A stretch of 64,000 nt of DNA from Branchiostoma floridae (GCF_000003815.2 NC_049989.1:16218522-16282521), one strand, 5' to 3'. Counted from the stretch's first letter, positions 1-12,378 are shown. The notes: generated by a model not told the origin, from the letters alone. Numbers and translations: made by a program.

Positions 1-1516
1 TTTGAGTCATTCTGAGGCGAAATCCTAACCGTAAACCCAACTGGGAATTGGCATTTCAAACTCATTATACGGACCCCGAGAGAAACCAGGGCTCTACATG
101 GAATTGGCATTTGAAAACTCATTACAAGGTTCCCAAGAATACTGGGACCCCTGATCCAATGAGGGGTGATAGTCTAAGATAGGGAAGGAAAGAAATCATA
201 TTATAGGTCAGACATTTAGTGAATTTTCCTCCGGAGGTAGCTGTACTTGATTGGAACTTGTCTTGTAAAGTTTAACTATTGAATTGTATATCCTTCAGGC
301 TTCAAGGTTGGGGTCCTGAAAGTGATTTCTTGTCAAAATGATATGTAGGGGAAAACTTCAAATTGAAATAAATGAGCAACAAATGAAGAAGTTAGTGTTC
401 AATCTTGAGATACAGCATATTAGTATAACCTAAATGCCTAAAATTATAAGATAAGAATCTGATAAAGTACTGTAATTTCTGATTTTTTCAGTGTACTTTA
501 ATTTATGTTCGCGGTTTTCACGGTGATGACTGTAACGTGAACTTGATATCATTACCGATAACAAATAATTCGTCTTGGTGACAATAACAAATAATTTGTT
601 CACAGTGAACATTTTAGTTCTGAGAACAAATTAAATTTTGGACTGTGGAAGTTTGGCAACGAGAAGACAAAGTGAATTACAGTATACATAGTGATAGGTA
701 AACCTAATTTTAAAACCTTGCTATCATACAAGTACAAGTACAAGTAGAAAGGCAACATTCTTGCAAAAATGCAGTACGTTTTGTTTTCATAGCTTCTCTT
801 CATAGCTTTAATCTAAAGTTCTACAGTTAAAGTCAAAATTTCTTGCAAGCAATACAGCAAAATTTCTGGACACAAATGGCAAAAACATGCTGTATATCTG
901 TTTACATATTATTCATAGTACCTTTATATTCGTAACCTTATCGACAAAAAAAGTCACGTGCAGGTCAGGCAAACAGGTCGCCGAACTCACCGGCAAGTGC
1001 CTGTCTGCCTGCTCATCTGTCGAATCGACAGGAGAATCCATAGAATCCACATTCGTAACCTAGTGCACCAATGCACCCACAAAAAAGTAAACTAGGTGCA
1101 TAGTGCCAATTTTCGGTGCACAAAAGTGCACAACGCATCACTTATTTGGAACCCATGCAAGTAGATCATGCAGAAGGTTGGAGTAAGTCAGACTGTCCAC
1201 ATTTCATTGTGCACTCAAATTGTGCCCTTTCTCCAGGTCAAAGTGAAGTTCACCCCCATTCCGGATGATTTATCGCGCGTGACAGCCTCCTCTTGACTTA
1301 TTGATTCTCCCGATCAATACGAGACAGCGTTCCCTTACAACGTCAGCACGTTGGCTCCCCGCCTGTAATCCTTTCTCCCAGCTTCTATTGTTTAGGATGA
1401 GGAGTCATCTCTGATGCCTTTCAGCCTTGAAATGGACTGACTTCCCTACAAGAGCAGTCTCATACAAAAGGGCCGAGATAACGCGGCATTCGTAGCTCGG
1501 CGCAGAAGAAAGTGGA
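1..1516. other. Noncoding DNA upstream of SRRM2, no gene recognised
   Basis: No open frame here looks coding: all are short, low in complexity and without splice context. A weak repeat of roughly 65 bp, with the phrase ggaattggcatttgaaa twice, occupies about 45-130. 955-1020 and 1290-1500 are somewhat richer in G+C and CpG than the surroundings and could be regulatory or promoter-proximal, but no defined motif supports that. Confidence 0.5.
468..560 (+). repeat. Truncated copy of the TACTGTAAATGCA foldback MITE
   Basis: It begins tactgtaatttctg and contains the internal phrase gttcgcggttttcacggtg that also occurs in the complete copy at 40701-40912. The right half and right terminal repeat are missing. 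Other copies: 5994-6032 (right end only) and 27804-27957. Confidence 0.7.
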
Positions 1517-1680
1517 GCATGTTTTTGTGTGAAACATAGACTAGTGGGAGGTGATGAATGAAGCATGTGCTTTGAACGTAGTTTTTTGGCATCTGGTGCT
1601 ATGCAGATAGATCATTTCATTTCCTGAATTGACGCTACCACTAGTTTATTTGTTTATTCATGAAAGCTCAAATCGGCCTG
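1517..1680 (+). repeat. Dispersed repeat, inverted partner of 7556-7765
   Basis: The phrases gaaacatagactagtggga, ttttttggcatctggtgct and catgaaagctcaaatcgg all recur, reverse-complemented, at 7556-7765. The two copies are about 5.9 kb apart in opposite orientation. No coding capacity is visible; it is probably a non-autonomous transposable element of unknown class. Confidence 0.75.
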
Positions 1681-2150
1681 CTGGCAAACCATGTTTTCCT
1701 GCTTGGTTTTAAGTTCAAGGGGTTTAGTGTTCACTACCTTGTGGGAAATTGAAGTTGACCACAGTTAGATCGCTGCAAAGATGACCCGCTACAATAATGG
1801 TGCCTATACTTGTATTACTTGTGTACAACTTACCAAGAAATTTGGACCCTCTATAATAAAATCCTAGCTAAAAGCCTGGTGAACTGAACTGAAAAGCCTG
1901 GTAGCGTGGTAGAAACTGTAAAGCAGCATGACCGTACCTGCATGACAGTTTTATTGGTCCCACACTTGACACATCGGACAGAAGTCCGCTATTGACGGCC
2001 CCTGATCTTGATGAACTATTGTGGAGGGGCCAGGATTCGAACAGGGCTTATCAGCTGTCACATTTGTTTGACTATCGGGAAGTAAATGCTTACGACTGTC
2101 TGTCATAGTTGACAGTGTATGGCCTTTCCGATAACGGCAACGCTCCATCA

Positions 2151-2612
2151 GATAACCAAACTCAATGTCAAGTGCTGTATAATGGATGGAACCATTTAAG
2201 AGATCAGTATATCTTCGGCGCAGGTAATGCCCTTTTTATATTGTCCTTTGACAAAAAAGAGAATTCTGTTGTGACAATCTAAAAATATAAGGTATTGCCC
2301 ATCAGATAATCTAACTCAACGTCAAGTGCTGTATAATGGATGGAACCATATAAGAGATCAGTATATCTTCGGCGCAGGTAATGCCCTTTTTATAGTGTCC
2401 TTTGACAAAAAAGAGAATCCTGTTGTGACAATCTAAAAATATAAGGTATTGCCCATCAGGTAATCTAACTCAATGTCAAGTGCTGTACCATGGATGGAAC
2501 CGTATAAGAGATCAGTATATCTTCGGCACAGGTATAAACGCCCTTTTTATATTGTCCTTTTACAAAAAAGAGAATTCTGTTGTGACAATCTAAAGATGTA
2601 AAGGTATTGTTT
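2151..2612 (+). repeat. Three-copy tandem repeat, 154-bp unit
   Basis: Units start at 2151, 2305 and 2459, so the first two steps are exactly 154 bp. Each unit carries ctcaatgtcaagtgctgta, gagatcagtatatcttcgg and gttgtgacaatctaaa with a few substitutions; the third has a small insertion near 2533. High identity suggests a recent duplication. Short frames across it are accidental. The 470 bp before it (1681-2150) show no gene. Confidence 0.9.
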
Positions 2613-3683
2613 ACTTGGAAGTATGCAAGAATTATAAATGAGGATGTACAGAAATTTGATTTAACCAGTCTGTTAGTCAAATGCTCTTGCAAGCAAAAAA
2701 GTGCTCTCCACATACATTTGTATGTCAGGTTTGCTTTGAAATCATTGCTAGCTCATTCATTTTGGCTGAAGCTAGCTATGAAATTGCTAGCAGCACTGGT
2801 CTATACATGCACATGTACAAATGTATGATCAAGTCAAGTCAAGGAGTTAATTTAGTCTCAATGGTGTCAGGGAGCCCTGCAACAATATAATCAAATACTG
2901 GGTATTACTTCATACTACTACTAAATGTGTTAGAGCCAAAAGACACTGGACTATGTCTAGGATTAACACATGATGAAAGTAAAAAGATTACAAAGTGGGA
3001 ACAAATTGCATGATGGCGGTGTAATCACCCTAATGTATAGGTCAAAATCTAGTTTGGTGGACAATCTCTGTGTTATTAGGAAATAATGTCATGATTGTCG
3101 CAATGGCATGTGAAAAGGTAGCATTTGAATACATGTACAAATGTACATGTAGATAGCATGCAGGTCCACTAAGAAAAGACTAATGATGGCAATCTGAACA
3201 TTCATAATAGTCTAAAACTTGTATCAACAAAGGTTAGACATCCAGGTAATAAGATACATCAAAAAGCAGTTACTCAAGCAACTGGATATGATTTGGGGAA
3301 CTGTCATTTTTGACAGACTTTTATTGTTTCCAAAATCATATTGCGTTGTTTGAGTAAGTACTTTTTTGTTGTAATGTCAAACTTGATTCAATTTCCTTAA
3401 AAGTTTAATAGAATATTCTACTATTCCCTGGATATAAGAATGACCCAGATGGTGAACACACAAAGTTATGGCAATGTCTCTGGGCACCATTTAAAGAGTT
3501 TTTCCCCAAGTGTCAATTAACTACCCAGGTTGGAACTGCCGTTACATGCAGCATTATTGAAAAGCACACCCTACAGCCTTAACTTAAGTAATTGAAATGT
3601 TCCATTTGTAGGGACAGTCTCACAAATTTATTGATTGCCCCTCAAGTCTGATTTTGTGCTAAAGCTCATATCTAGTCCTTAGG
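2613..3683. other. Noncoding stretch with one dispersed-repeat fragment
   Basis: No gene is seen. 3237-3290 (atccaggtaataagatac followed by aaaaagcagttactcaagca) matches reverse-complemented sequence near 36047-36140 and related phrases near 21985 and 41820, so it is a fragment of a common dispersed repeat. Confidence 0.5.
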
Positions 3684-4122
3684 TAGGGGTGGGTACCGGT
3701 TTTTCTTATTGGACCGGTCCGGAAAAAACGCACCTTAAAAAAAAATTCGGTGGACCAGATGTTGGACCTATTAGAAAATGAACAGATTATACATGTATGA
3801 TCAGTCTCAGGCATTCACATGTTCACCGGTCGAAGAAAATTACAAGAGCAAAGTAAGAATAGAGTCTACAGTTATTTCTACCAAGTTTTACAGTCAACCG
3901 TACAGAGGCAGTTAGCCATGTAGGATTTTAAAACGCCAGTGGTAGGCAAATACTCCACGAAACAGATTTCTTTGTAGCAAAATTGACCATTGTTTCGAGT
4001 ATCGTCCATTCACAAGTTTTCACATACTGAATCAGGTCCAGGTTCAGGTCTGGACCTGGACCTGATTCTCTGGACCTGAACCAGACCTGGACCTGAATTT
4101 TCTGCACCGGTACCCACCCCTA
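3684..4122. mobile_element. Non-autonomous TIR element, termini TAGGGGTGGGTACCGGT
   Basis: The left end taggggtgggtaccggt (3684-3700) is matched in inverse at the right end accggtacccacccccta-like sequence (4106-4122). The element is about 440 bp with no coding frame. An imperfect palindrome built from repeated ggacctgga/caggtccagg motifs lies at about 4033-4097. Superfamily is not assigned. Confidence 0.8.
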
Positions 4123-4666
4123 CTCAAAACCATTCTACTCTAACTTTAAGCACAGGTTTGGTTCCTGCTGGTTTGGATGTTTCATTTTTTTCTTGTTTGG
4201 CTTTACAAGAAAGTCTGACAAAATAGAAAGCTCGACAAAGACGTTTATTGAAAAACGTCCCTCTACTTGTTACCTTTTCTCAGCTCTCTAAAGTTGCATT
4301 TTTCACTTTTGTTTATTGCTTCGTATGATGTAATGTTCCTAAAATAAGCAAATTCTATTTACATTTATACCACTACCATTGGAAGCAGCATGACGATAAT
4401 GTGGTCGTCCCCACCTATGATACAAATGGACCATCCCAGAATGGATTTTATTTGGACAAAGACATAAAGAAATTGGCCATTTTCCATTGAGACTTCTCAC
4501 CCTTGATATTGGTGTTGGCAGAAATGGGTGCCTTGTTAATTATTCATGTGACATTGCTGTTGGTGTACAGACTACATTAAGTCGACTTGTAAGGTTAGAG
4601 TGGTATTTTCAATTGACAGAAGTTGAGGCAAATGGATATGGGATTGACTAAGCATGACTCTGTGCT

Positions 4667-5107
4667 TAGGCCTAAGAAATAAAATGTTGTGTTTCCTGTT
4701 TCCCTACCTACCCTAGAAACTACCGACCATAGACTTTTTTTGGGGGTTGGGCAGTGGAGTCACATAGCTTCCAATTTTTATTCAGCCTGCTTCCTATTGA
4801 AGTAAAAACACTGTTTGTCCTACTGTATCTAATGAAGGATAAATGTATTTCTATTTATATGCACAAAATTTAAAGTTTGACATTGAAAGACAAGTGTCTT
4901 CATGCATTACAGTTTACTTTGTTCAACTGTATTGTACTTGCTGCCGCCGGGGAGGGGGTAATTAACTCCAGCCAGCGAGAGCTTGTGTAAACACAGGCTA
5001 TATTGTAATATGTATTATACACAATTACAAGAAAAAAATCCCTACCTACCCACTCATAATTTTTTCAGGACTAAAACAGGAAACACAACATTTTTTCCCA
5101 AGGCCTT
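4667..5107. mobile_element. MITE family A, copy 1 (TIR AAGGCCT...GTTTCCTGTTT)
   Basis: The left end reads taggcctaagaaataaaatg then ttgtgtttcctgtttccc. The right end is its inverse, aaacaggaaacacaacat followed by aaggccttat. The interior contains ggcagtggagtcacatagct and tttgacattgaaagacaagt, shared with copies at 17289-17674 and 56056-56392. No coding frame. 4123-4666, just before it, shows no gene. Confidence 0.88.
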
Positions 5108-5200
5108 ATCTAAAGTAGAGTGAATGGTAGCACAAGAATATTAGACTGGGACTCCATGTTGGGAGATGAATACTGTATACTTCTATAGCTACAGACCCAG

Positions 5201-5980
5201 ATACCAAAACCAGGTTGGTGGTTTACCCATCACTGTCTGTACATTTGTAGTAGAGGCTTACTAAATGGTGACTTACATGTACTACTAAGGAGCTAGTGGA
5301 AGTTGGATTGGAAGTCTTGTCATTGCCATCCAACTGCTACTGCCAAAACTAGATTGGTGGTTTACCCATCACTGTCTGTACATTTGTAGCTAGTAGAGCC
5401 TCACTGTATGGTGACTTACTACTAAGGAGCCTAATAGTATATATTCATAGCTAGTGGAAGCTGGATTGGAAGTCCTGTCATTGCCATTGAACTGATACTG
5501 CCAAAACCAGATTGGAGGTTTGGCCATCACTGTAGTAGTCAGAAGAGGCTTACTGTATGGTGACTTGCTACTAAGGAGCCTAGTAGAAACTGGATTGGAG
5601 GTCTTGTCATTGCCATTGAACTGATACTGCCAAAACCAGATTGGAGGTTTGCCCATCACTGTAGTAAAGGCTTACTGTTTGGTGACTTACTACTAAGGAG
5701 CCTAGTGGAAGAAAGATTGGGAGTCTTGTCATTGCCATCAAACTGATACTGCCAAAACCAGATTGGAGGTTTGCCCATCACTGTAGTAAAGGCTTACTGT
5801 TTGGTGACTTACTACTAAGGAGCCTAGTAGAAACTGGATTGGAGGTCTTGTCATTGCCATTGAACTGATACTGCCAAAACCAGATTGGAGGTTTGCCCAT
5901 CACTGCAGTAGAGGCTTACTGTATGGTGACTTTAATGCTACTAAGGAGCCTAGCAGAACCTGGATTGGAAGTCTAATGTC
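5201..5980 (+). repeat. Six-unit tandem array, 122-158 bp units
   Basis: The phrase tgccaaaaccagattggagg (with variants) recurs at about 5201, 5341, 5499, 5628, 5750 and 5872. Unit spacing shrinks from about 140-158 bp to a regular 122 bp in the last full units. Each unit also carries cttactactaaggagcctag and gtcttgtcattgccat. The array runs straight into a fragment of the TACTGTAAATGCA MITE at 5994. The open frames across it follow the repeats and are not taken as genes. Confidence 0.9.
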
Positions 5981-5993
5981 ATTGAAAAGTCCA

Positions 5994-6032
5994 TTTTCCC
6001 GCTTCCGTGCAAACTTAAATGCATTTACAGTA
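5994..6032 (-). repeat. Right-end fragment of the TACTGTAAATGCA MITE
   Basis: The sequence ccgcttccgtgcaaactta then aatgcatttacagta matches the right end of the complete element at 40701-40912. It abuts the tandem array, so the array may have grown from within or beside a MITE. 6033-6920 contains no recognised gene; ctcaaaatgcaggaaatac at about 6472 is a stray fragment of the hAT-type family. Confidence 0.65.
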
Positions 6033-6920
6033 CTTGGATGGATAAAGTATGATGGGCTTCTACCAATGCTGCTTCTGCTGACTGCTATACCATTTACCAT
6101 GTTATAAATTGGATTTTGCTCTCTTGAGAACCAAGTTTTAAACGCCTTTTCGGGAAGTTGTCTAGCAGGACATATTTTGTTCTGGGCTACGTTATTTTAC
6201 CTTAAAAGTTGCAGTAGCAAGAGACTTGACATCAAGGTAAGAAAAAGTGAAATTTGACTATTTTTCTTGATTGTCAAAGAATTTTTTTCTATTGCATGTG
6301 AATTACCGCCAATGCTGTGATTTAGACTCCAGGCTGTCTGTCAACCGGTGTAGGGGTTCTTCTGTCCAGTGATAACTCTGTGGCTCTTTATATTAATCTT
6401 TCATAAGATAACCTTTTGCTTATAAATAAACCTGTAACAAAGGTAAAACTTTACTTTATCAAATTTGTCCCTCAAAATGCAGGAAATACTGTCACAGTTG
6501 TTATGGAATTTAAAATATTTTGGGGTCCTAAAGATATAACAGACTTCACGTGCGGCTCGCACCAACCATAGTTGGCCTTCTGTATCAAACCCCTTTGCTA
6601 TGAAAAATTTTTTAGAACCCTATACATGAACCTATATCAAATGTTGGAATATTGCCAAAGCCTGTGGACATGGAATGTATTAACAGATAACCTTCGGTGT
6701 CATGGTCTCCTCTGGTAGCTGAAGGCACAGATTTGTATCTGTGAAATTATAAGTGTTAAGGCCGATATGCTCGGGGTAGTCCTCAACAACCCATTACTCA
6801 TGGCACGGGGTACTCTTTATCAATGCTGTGATGGCTCAGATAAACTTCAGGTCTTGCTGTATCATTACCTCCGTAGAAAATGGAGGTATGGTTTTTAACG
6901 TGTCTGAGTGCTTGTGTGTG

Positions 6921-7138
6921 TAACGCTAGTTCACCTTTATTCGCGAGGTAACCTTTATCCATTGTATTTAAAATAAGGGTATTTAGGGATATCAAGTCGA
7001 CAGACAGTGGCTTCAAACTGCAATACCTAACAGAAATGCATTTTGGAACCTTTGTCCATCGACTTGTTATCCCTAAATTCCCTGTTTGTAAGTAAAACGG
7101 ATATAGGTTACGTTGCGAATAATGGTGAACTAGCGTTA
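6921..7138. mobile_element. Foldback element with long inverted arms (TAACGCTAGTTCACC)
   Basis: The left arm taacgctagttcacctttat continues through ttcgcgaggtaacct and agggatatcaagtcga. The right arm is its inverse (tcgacttgttatccct, aggttacgttgcgaat, aatggtgaactagcgtta). Arms of about 75-90 bp with several mismatches leave a small loop, so transcripts could fold on themselves. No coding frame. 7139-7555 shows no gene. Confidence 0.85.
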
Positions 7139-7555
7139 CGTGTAATGTATGTGCTTGTGGAAGTGGGTTTGCTTGCTTTGTATTTCTGGATATTTGTGGT
7201 CAGCATAACTTATAATTATTAAAATTCATAATAAAGAATTTGAAGTGATATAATGTGTTGACAATTTTGCGCCCATTCTGTCTCATTGAGGTCACCTGAG
7301 TTACATGTAGCGCTGAATGACAGCTGCACCAGACCCTTGTGATTTAGCTTTACTTATTGTAAGCTCCTCGCAATTCAGCCCCTGGCTGCAAAGAGTGAGT
7401 AGTCGGCCCACCCAATAGCAATGACAACAGCCAGAACAACACTTCTATGTGAAATAAACTTAATGATAATATAAGACTCATTAGGACTTTGAACGATGTA
7501 AACTGTATTATACTTTGTCTAACCCTTGCCTCTTCCCTCATGACCTCAATGAAAA

Positions 7556-7765
7556 GCGGCCTGCATACCGATTTGAGCTTTCATGAATGAAGAAAGGTTC
7601 AAACAAACAAACTAGTGGTAACGTCAATGCAGGAAATGAAATGATCTATCTGTGCAGCACCAGATGCCAAAAAACTGCGTTCAAAGCACATGTTTCATCC
7701 ATCACCTCCCACTAGTCTATGTTTCACAAAAAAACGTGCCGATTTGAGCTTTCATGGGTAAACAA
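7556..7765 (-). repeat. Dispersed repeat, inverted partner of 1517-1680
   Basis: Reverse-complement match to 1517-1680. The terminal phrase ccgatttgagctttcatg occurs twice here (about 7570 and 7738), at both ends of the copy, so the repeat may be flanked by direct copies of its own end. Confidence 0.75.
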
Positions 7766-8582
7766 AGATTTAAACAAAAAACAAACTCTCAAACAATACA
7801 TATCTATAGATTCCTGCCTTGAGCCGGCCCACAGTAGTTTGTAATCTATCAAAAAAAGGTTCATGGCCAATTCTTTGACATCTATGATTGATAATAAGGC
7901 TCAAAATTTGTAAAGACATTGATCTTCTGACCTTCTCAACACCTGACAAGAATGGTCCATCTTCAAAGATGAAAGGATGTGCTGATCATGCTAATGTCAA
8001 AATTTCATAATCTTTTCATCGTTATGTTTAATATTTTATCCTAACAATTACACTATGATTAATCACATGTACTTGTATGAAAGAGTTTTTGAGTGATTGC
8101 TATTTGCGTGTGATGGTTTATTGATATTAGTACACAACTAGCTATAGCTGAGATTTTGTCACAGTACATTTAACTTCTAAGCGCTTTTAATCAATGGTTG
8201 TGAAATTGAATTTCTTGTAATTGGTTTGTCTCTGTCTGCTTGTATATGACGAATTACGGCCTTTTTTAACGCTGTCTAGACTAAATGTCCTCATGTGTAT
8301 CTGTTCTTGTTCTAGTGAGTCAGATTGCATGCATATTGACAATTACAGTGCACCATACAAAGATTACTGTGGTTATAGCTGCGGTATTGTGGCTGCTTCT
8401 GTTATGTCTCAAAATCTGTGGATGATGTCTTGTGCTTTGTACCAGAGGGAGGAAGACTATTGGTTGACAGGGCTCAAGATCCAGCTTGTAGCATAGTTAG
8501 TAGTACAACTAGCCTGAAACTTGTTTTTACAGTATGTGATAATTAAAAGTAGAATGTTAGCATTACAAATTATAAACACATA
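7766..8582. other. Noncoding stretch, no gene recognised
   Basis: A 91-codon open frame at 8221-8496 on the + strand lacks an ATG at its first base, splice context and any recognised motif; its repeated Cys/Ser content gives no family. It is treated as chance. Confidence 0.5.
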
Positions 8583-8996
8583 CAGTCAAACCTGCCCAAG
8601 CGACCACCTCATTTTTGCGACCACCTGGCCATTACGACAGCTTTTTCTTGGTCCAGAAAATTTTCCCCATTGACGTACATGTAAGCATTAAGCAACCTCT
8701 TCACGATGACCACCTGGCCAACGTGACCGCGACCACCAAAAACTTGAACCAAACCCCTGTCCATAACGACCGCGTCATTTTCAAATCTTGAGGTGTCATC
8801 GATTTTCAATGATAACTAGTGCAATTTTGTGCCAAATTTGGTCAGTTTGCGTCGGATTTATGATGTTATGTTCAAAATTTGTTTGCTATTTGCCATTAAA
8901 CACAACAGAAACCATTTAAACTATGCATCAGGCATGTCGTGAGTCAATACCCTTCTAACAACCACCCCGGGTGATTGTCTTAGGCAGGTTTGACTG
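8583..8996. mobile_element. Tc1/mariner-like MITE, TIR CAGTCAAACCTGCC, TA flanks
   Basis: The left end cagtcaaacctgcccaagcg is flanked by TA (8581-8582). The right end ggcaggtttgactg is followed by TA (8997-8998). A TA duplication with CAGT termini is typical of Tc1/mariner-class elements. The interior repeats gaccacctggcc-type motifs. A second copy, interrupted by another insertion, spans 60192-62293. No transposase is encoded. Confidence 0.88.
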
Positions 8997-8998
8997 TA

Positions 8999-9934
8999 TA
9001 TTCTTTTCAGAGGTTAAATCTAGAATTCCATCGCTACCAATACTGATGTTAAACAAGTACATGTAATACAACAAATGTTTTGTTATTGTTTCTGACACTA
9101 AAATGTCAATAATATGCTATATACTTGTAGTGTACAATATCTTACAAATGTAAGTTCACGTAATCCTACACAAATGTGTAGATATTCAACTAGGTTCATT
9201 TTGGGTGCGCAAAAGCATTTGCATCCAGTATTTTGAGCCCAGAGTTGTATCCCAGATGCATGCTATAATGGAATAAGATATGAGTTTCATTTCTCTATAC
9301 TCTTGTCATGAGGGATACGATGCATCTTGGAGTGATAGCTTCATGGCAACTCATTGATTTTTTTCACAGTATGAAGTTTAAGTTCACAGCATGAGGGAAG
9401 TTTCAGTGCAATTACCTATTCCCTTATGTTACAACTTGTTTTTCAAGATAAAAAGTATGGAACTGCTTGTTATGCAACATCTGGAGACTTCTTCTGTGCA
9501 CAATCCTTTGAGCATGGATTAGAGTACTTGTAATTGCGTCAAATAGCTTGAAATGAAGCTAATGACAGCATGCAGTGTTCCATGAGCTTTCTTGGAACAA
9601 AGACTATAGAGTATTCTGACAGTTATTTCCTTATACAAATGTGGCTGGCAATATTGAAAAACAGCCAAAAAGGAACCATGGTGAGATACAGTGTACTATA
9701 TTATGATATTATATTATATTGCAATTAAAGATAAAAAGTGTCTCAAAATAAAGTAGCCAACAATTAGAAATGTTGAAGTTTGAAGTTGCACAAAGGTGGT
9801 GGTCTTTTTGGTATTTATGCGTTGAAACATCTTGTTTGTGCCAAATTCTTGAATATTTCCAAATTGATGTTGTACCAATACTTTGCAAGCAATGACTGAA
9901 TAGACTATACCATATTCGAATGCCTTATTTCTTG
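8999..9934. other. Noncoding stretch, no gene recognised
   Basis: AT-rich DNA with no coding-like frame, no inverted termini and no second copy noticed in the window. Confidence 0.5.
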
Positions 9935-10280
9935 TCAGGCTTTAGCTAGGGTTTTATTAGGAGGAGTCCAAATTTCTTGTTGAGTTCCGTTAAGTGACTG
10001 GTGATAGGGGTGCAGAGGCATCAACCTTCCATGGTGCAGAGTTTTTGAGAATTTTAAAGTTAAAATCATGGTGCATTGTAAGGTATTCTAAGGGGCAAAA
10101 ATACTGTGAAAGAGGTCACAGCAGAAGACTGTGACCACCAATGGCCTTGTGGCATCCCTGGTCAATCTGAATTTCATGCTTGTCAGAGGATTTGCTCCCC
10201 AGTGTAAGAGTGTCTAGTGCGTCCAATTACTTGTTATTTTAAGAAAAGTGCGTCCAGATGATGCCATGACGCATGTCTGA
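9935..10280 (+). repeat. Dispersed repeat, inverted partner of 23405-23765
   Basis: Shared phrases, reverse-complemented at 23405-23765, include ggagtccaaatttcttg, agaagactgtgaccacca, ggcatccctggtcaatc, tttcatgcttgtcagagg and agtgcgtccaattac. Divergence is moderate. No TIR within a copy was found; it may be an internal or end fragment of a larger element. A third partial match lies near 1830-1880. Confidence 0.75.
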
Positions 10281-11860
10281 CTAAGAGCGTGTTTCTTGCA
10301 CAACTGAGCCCTTGGTACTGAACGTGTTGGCTGTCAGTGATGTGCAGTGGCACAGCTATATTGGCTTACCTTCAGGTCGTAAAATGGGCCTGTATCGACT
10401 GTCTTATTGATCTGCCATCCATGCTGACATGCCATCAATTTGCCCTAGATCCTATCTTATCTTCAGTATGACTGTCCCTGGTGCTGAAATTGAGGAGGTT
10501 GTTAATATTATTTGTGAGAATGGAAATATTCTCCGTGCCATCTTTCTACAGCTTAAACCCTCTTCCATCTGCATGTAAACCAATGTAAAGATAAAAATGT
10601 ACTACACAGAAGGTGAATTTTGAGGTTATTGGATGGAAGATTAACAAGCAACAAATTATGTTCTTAAACTCAGCTCTCAGCATACAGAAGAAATATTGAA
10701 TTAGCACGAAAGTTCATCTCAGTTGGTGACATTATGAAGAGATAAACTTTTCTCCAACAAAAAGATTAGACTTCCATCAACATTTGATCGATTGCTGACA
10801 TCACAGGTACAGAAAGTCACAAATCCAAAGCAAATAGGATCAGGCAGCCGACCATGGAGAAGACTAAGAAAGTCAGACTCCAAAATCCTGATAAATCCAA
10901 TTTTTTAGTTGGAGAAGAGTTTATGTATGGCCTCTCTCGGTCAATGTTGACCATGGTAAAATCCTAATCAGGCCTACAGCTATTGCTATTGCTTAACAGT
11001 CCTATACAGTAATGACAGTCTCTGCCACATCTGTAGGCTGACTCAGGTCTGTTGCACAGTTTTGCAGGATCTACTTTTCTTCTGCCATGCAAACCAGTGT
11101 AGTTTCTGCTGATTTTAGCTGCCTGGACAGTGTGCATCTCCAGCTGGATCTGTCATTTGCAAGGTCCTCCCAGTGCTCTGTCTCACTAAGAGTTTATGTC
11201 TTCGTATCAAGTAATAGAATTCCACATTCAAGTCATGTTCATATCAAATTGTAAATTAGTCAAGTTCACAAAAAGTTTGATATTCTGTTGCTTAATGGAA
11301 GATGACCCTTAAAAACTTAAAATACTTGTATTCAAAACATCTCATTCTCTCACAGTACTCTTTATCTCTGTGAATAGTTTCATCAGGTTTGTAGATAAGT
11401 TGATAATTAGCATTTAGTCTTTTTTCACACAACTACATGTTTGCAACAGGCGACATCTCAATGATATTAACCATCTGTCACCTTCATCAGGGCAGAGATG
11501 ACTGTCCATTGAAATGTCGTCTATTGAAAAACATTGTGCTTGTAAATAAAGAACTTTGCTATCTAACACTGGTATCTTTTGACGTTATTGAGATCACAAA
11601 TGCAGTGTTCCATATTGAAACTACATAAAGCCCTTTCCATATGGCCAGCTGCTAACGACTAACGACTAGAATGTGAAAATTGCATTATATTCCTTGATGG
11701 CAAATTCCTTAAGCCTAAGATATTACGCCTGTATCTGATATACACCTTCTTTTTATGATGGTGCTAATACAGTCATAAACCACGACAGCCTGTGGCTCCC
11801 TTGATGCTAAGTCTACACCTGCTGTAGTAATTAAGCCTTTTACTGTTGCTTATCATGTAT
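10281..11860. other. Noncoding stretch, no gene recognised
   Basis: Nothing coding or repetitive is recognised. A 63-codon + strand frame at 11437-11628 has no supporting features. Confidence 0.5.
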
Positions 11861-12330
11861 GTACTAATCCTTGGTGGTAAGTTTCCATCCCGTATGGATT
11901 GGCGTTATTGTCACCACCGGTTTGTACTGACGAATGTTATTACCTCGGAATGATGCAAGTCCCTTGTTTGAGGGGTACCAAACCTGGAGCACTCGTAAAA
12001 GAACCCAAGATTCTTCTTGAAAAGAGGAGGGGTGTAGAGTTGTTGGTTGCAGTAAGCCTTTCTTCCTAGTTCCTTGCATCTTGCAGTTTCCTTAGCCCTT
12101 GGAGGTTTCTTGCTGTTGGCTAAGAAAGGGTTGTAGTCCTTGAGACATTGAGCTGTGGTTGACTATTCATTGTGTTAGTCGAAAAGAACTAGGGGAATTT
12201 TCCTGGCAGCACAATGAACCTGTAAATATTGTATATACTGCAGCGCCTGGCTTTTCTGTCACGACCAGTGGAAGAATGGTTTATCAGTGAACTAAACTGG
12301 ATCTAGATCACTTTCCTTTTCTTTGTACAC
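11861..12330 (+). repeat. SINE-like repeat tail, family also at 37741-38230
   Basis: The part from about 12160 (attgtgttagtcgaaaagaa, gcacaatgaacctgtaaat, ctggatctagatcactttc) matches 38070-38225 closely. In the 37.7 kb copy the 5' part has a tRNA-like head, which supports a tRNA-derived SINE. The 11861-12060 part (ggtaccaaacctggagcact) is probably the same unit. Confidence 0.6.
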
Positions 12331-12378
12331 GTATCATATTGAATATCAATTTATTGTTTTGTTTTGTGTTTTTTACAG

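Noticed and set aside
8221-8496. 91-codon + strand frame
   Set aside because: No ATG at the opening base, no splice signals and no recognisable motif; treated as chance.
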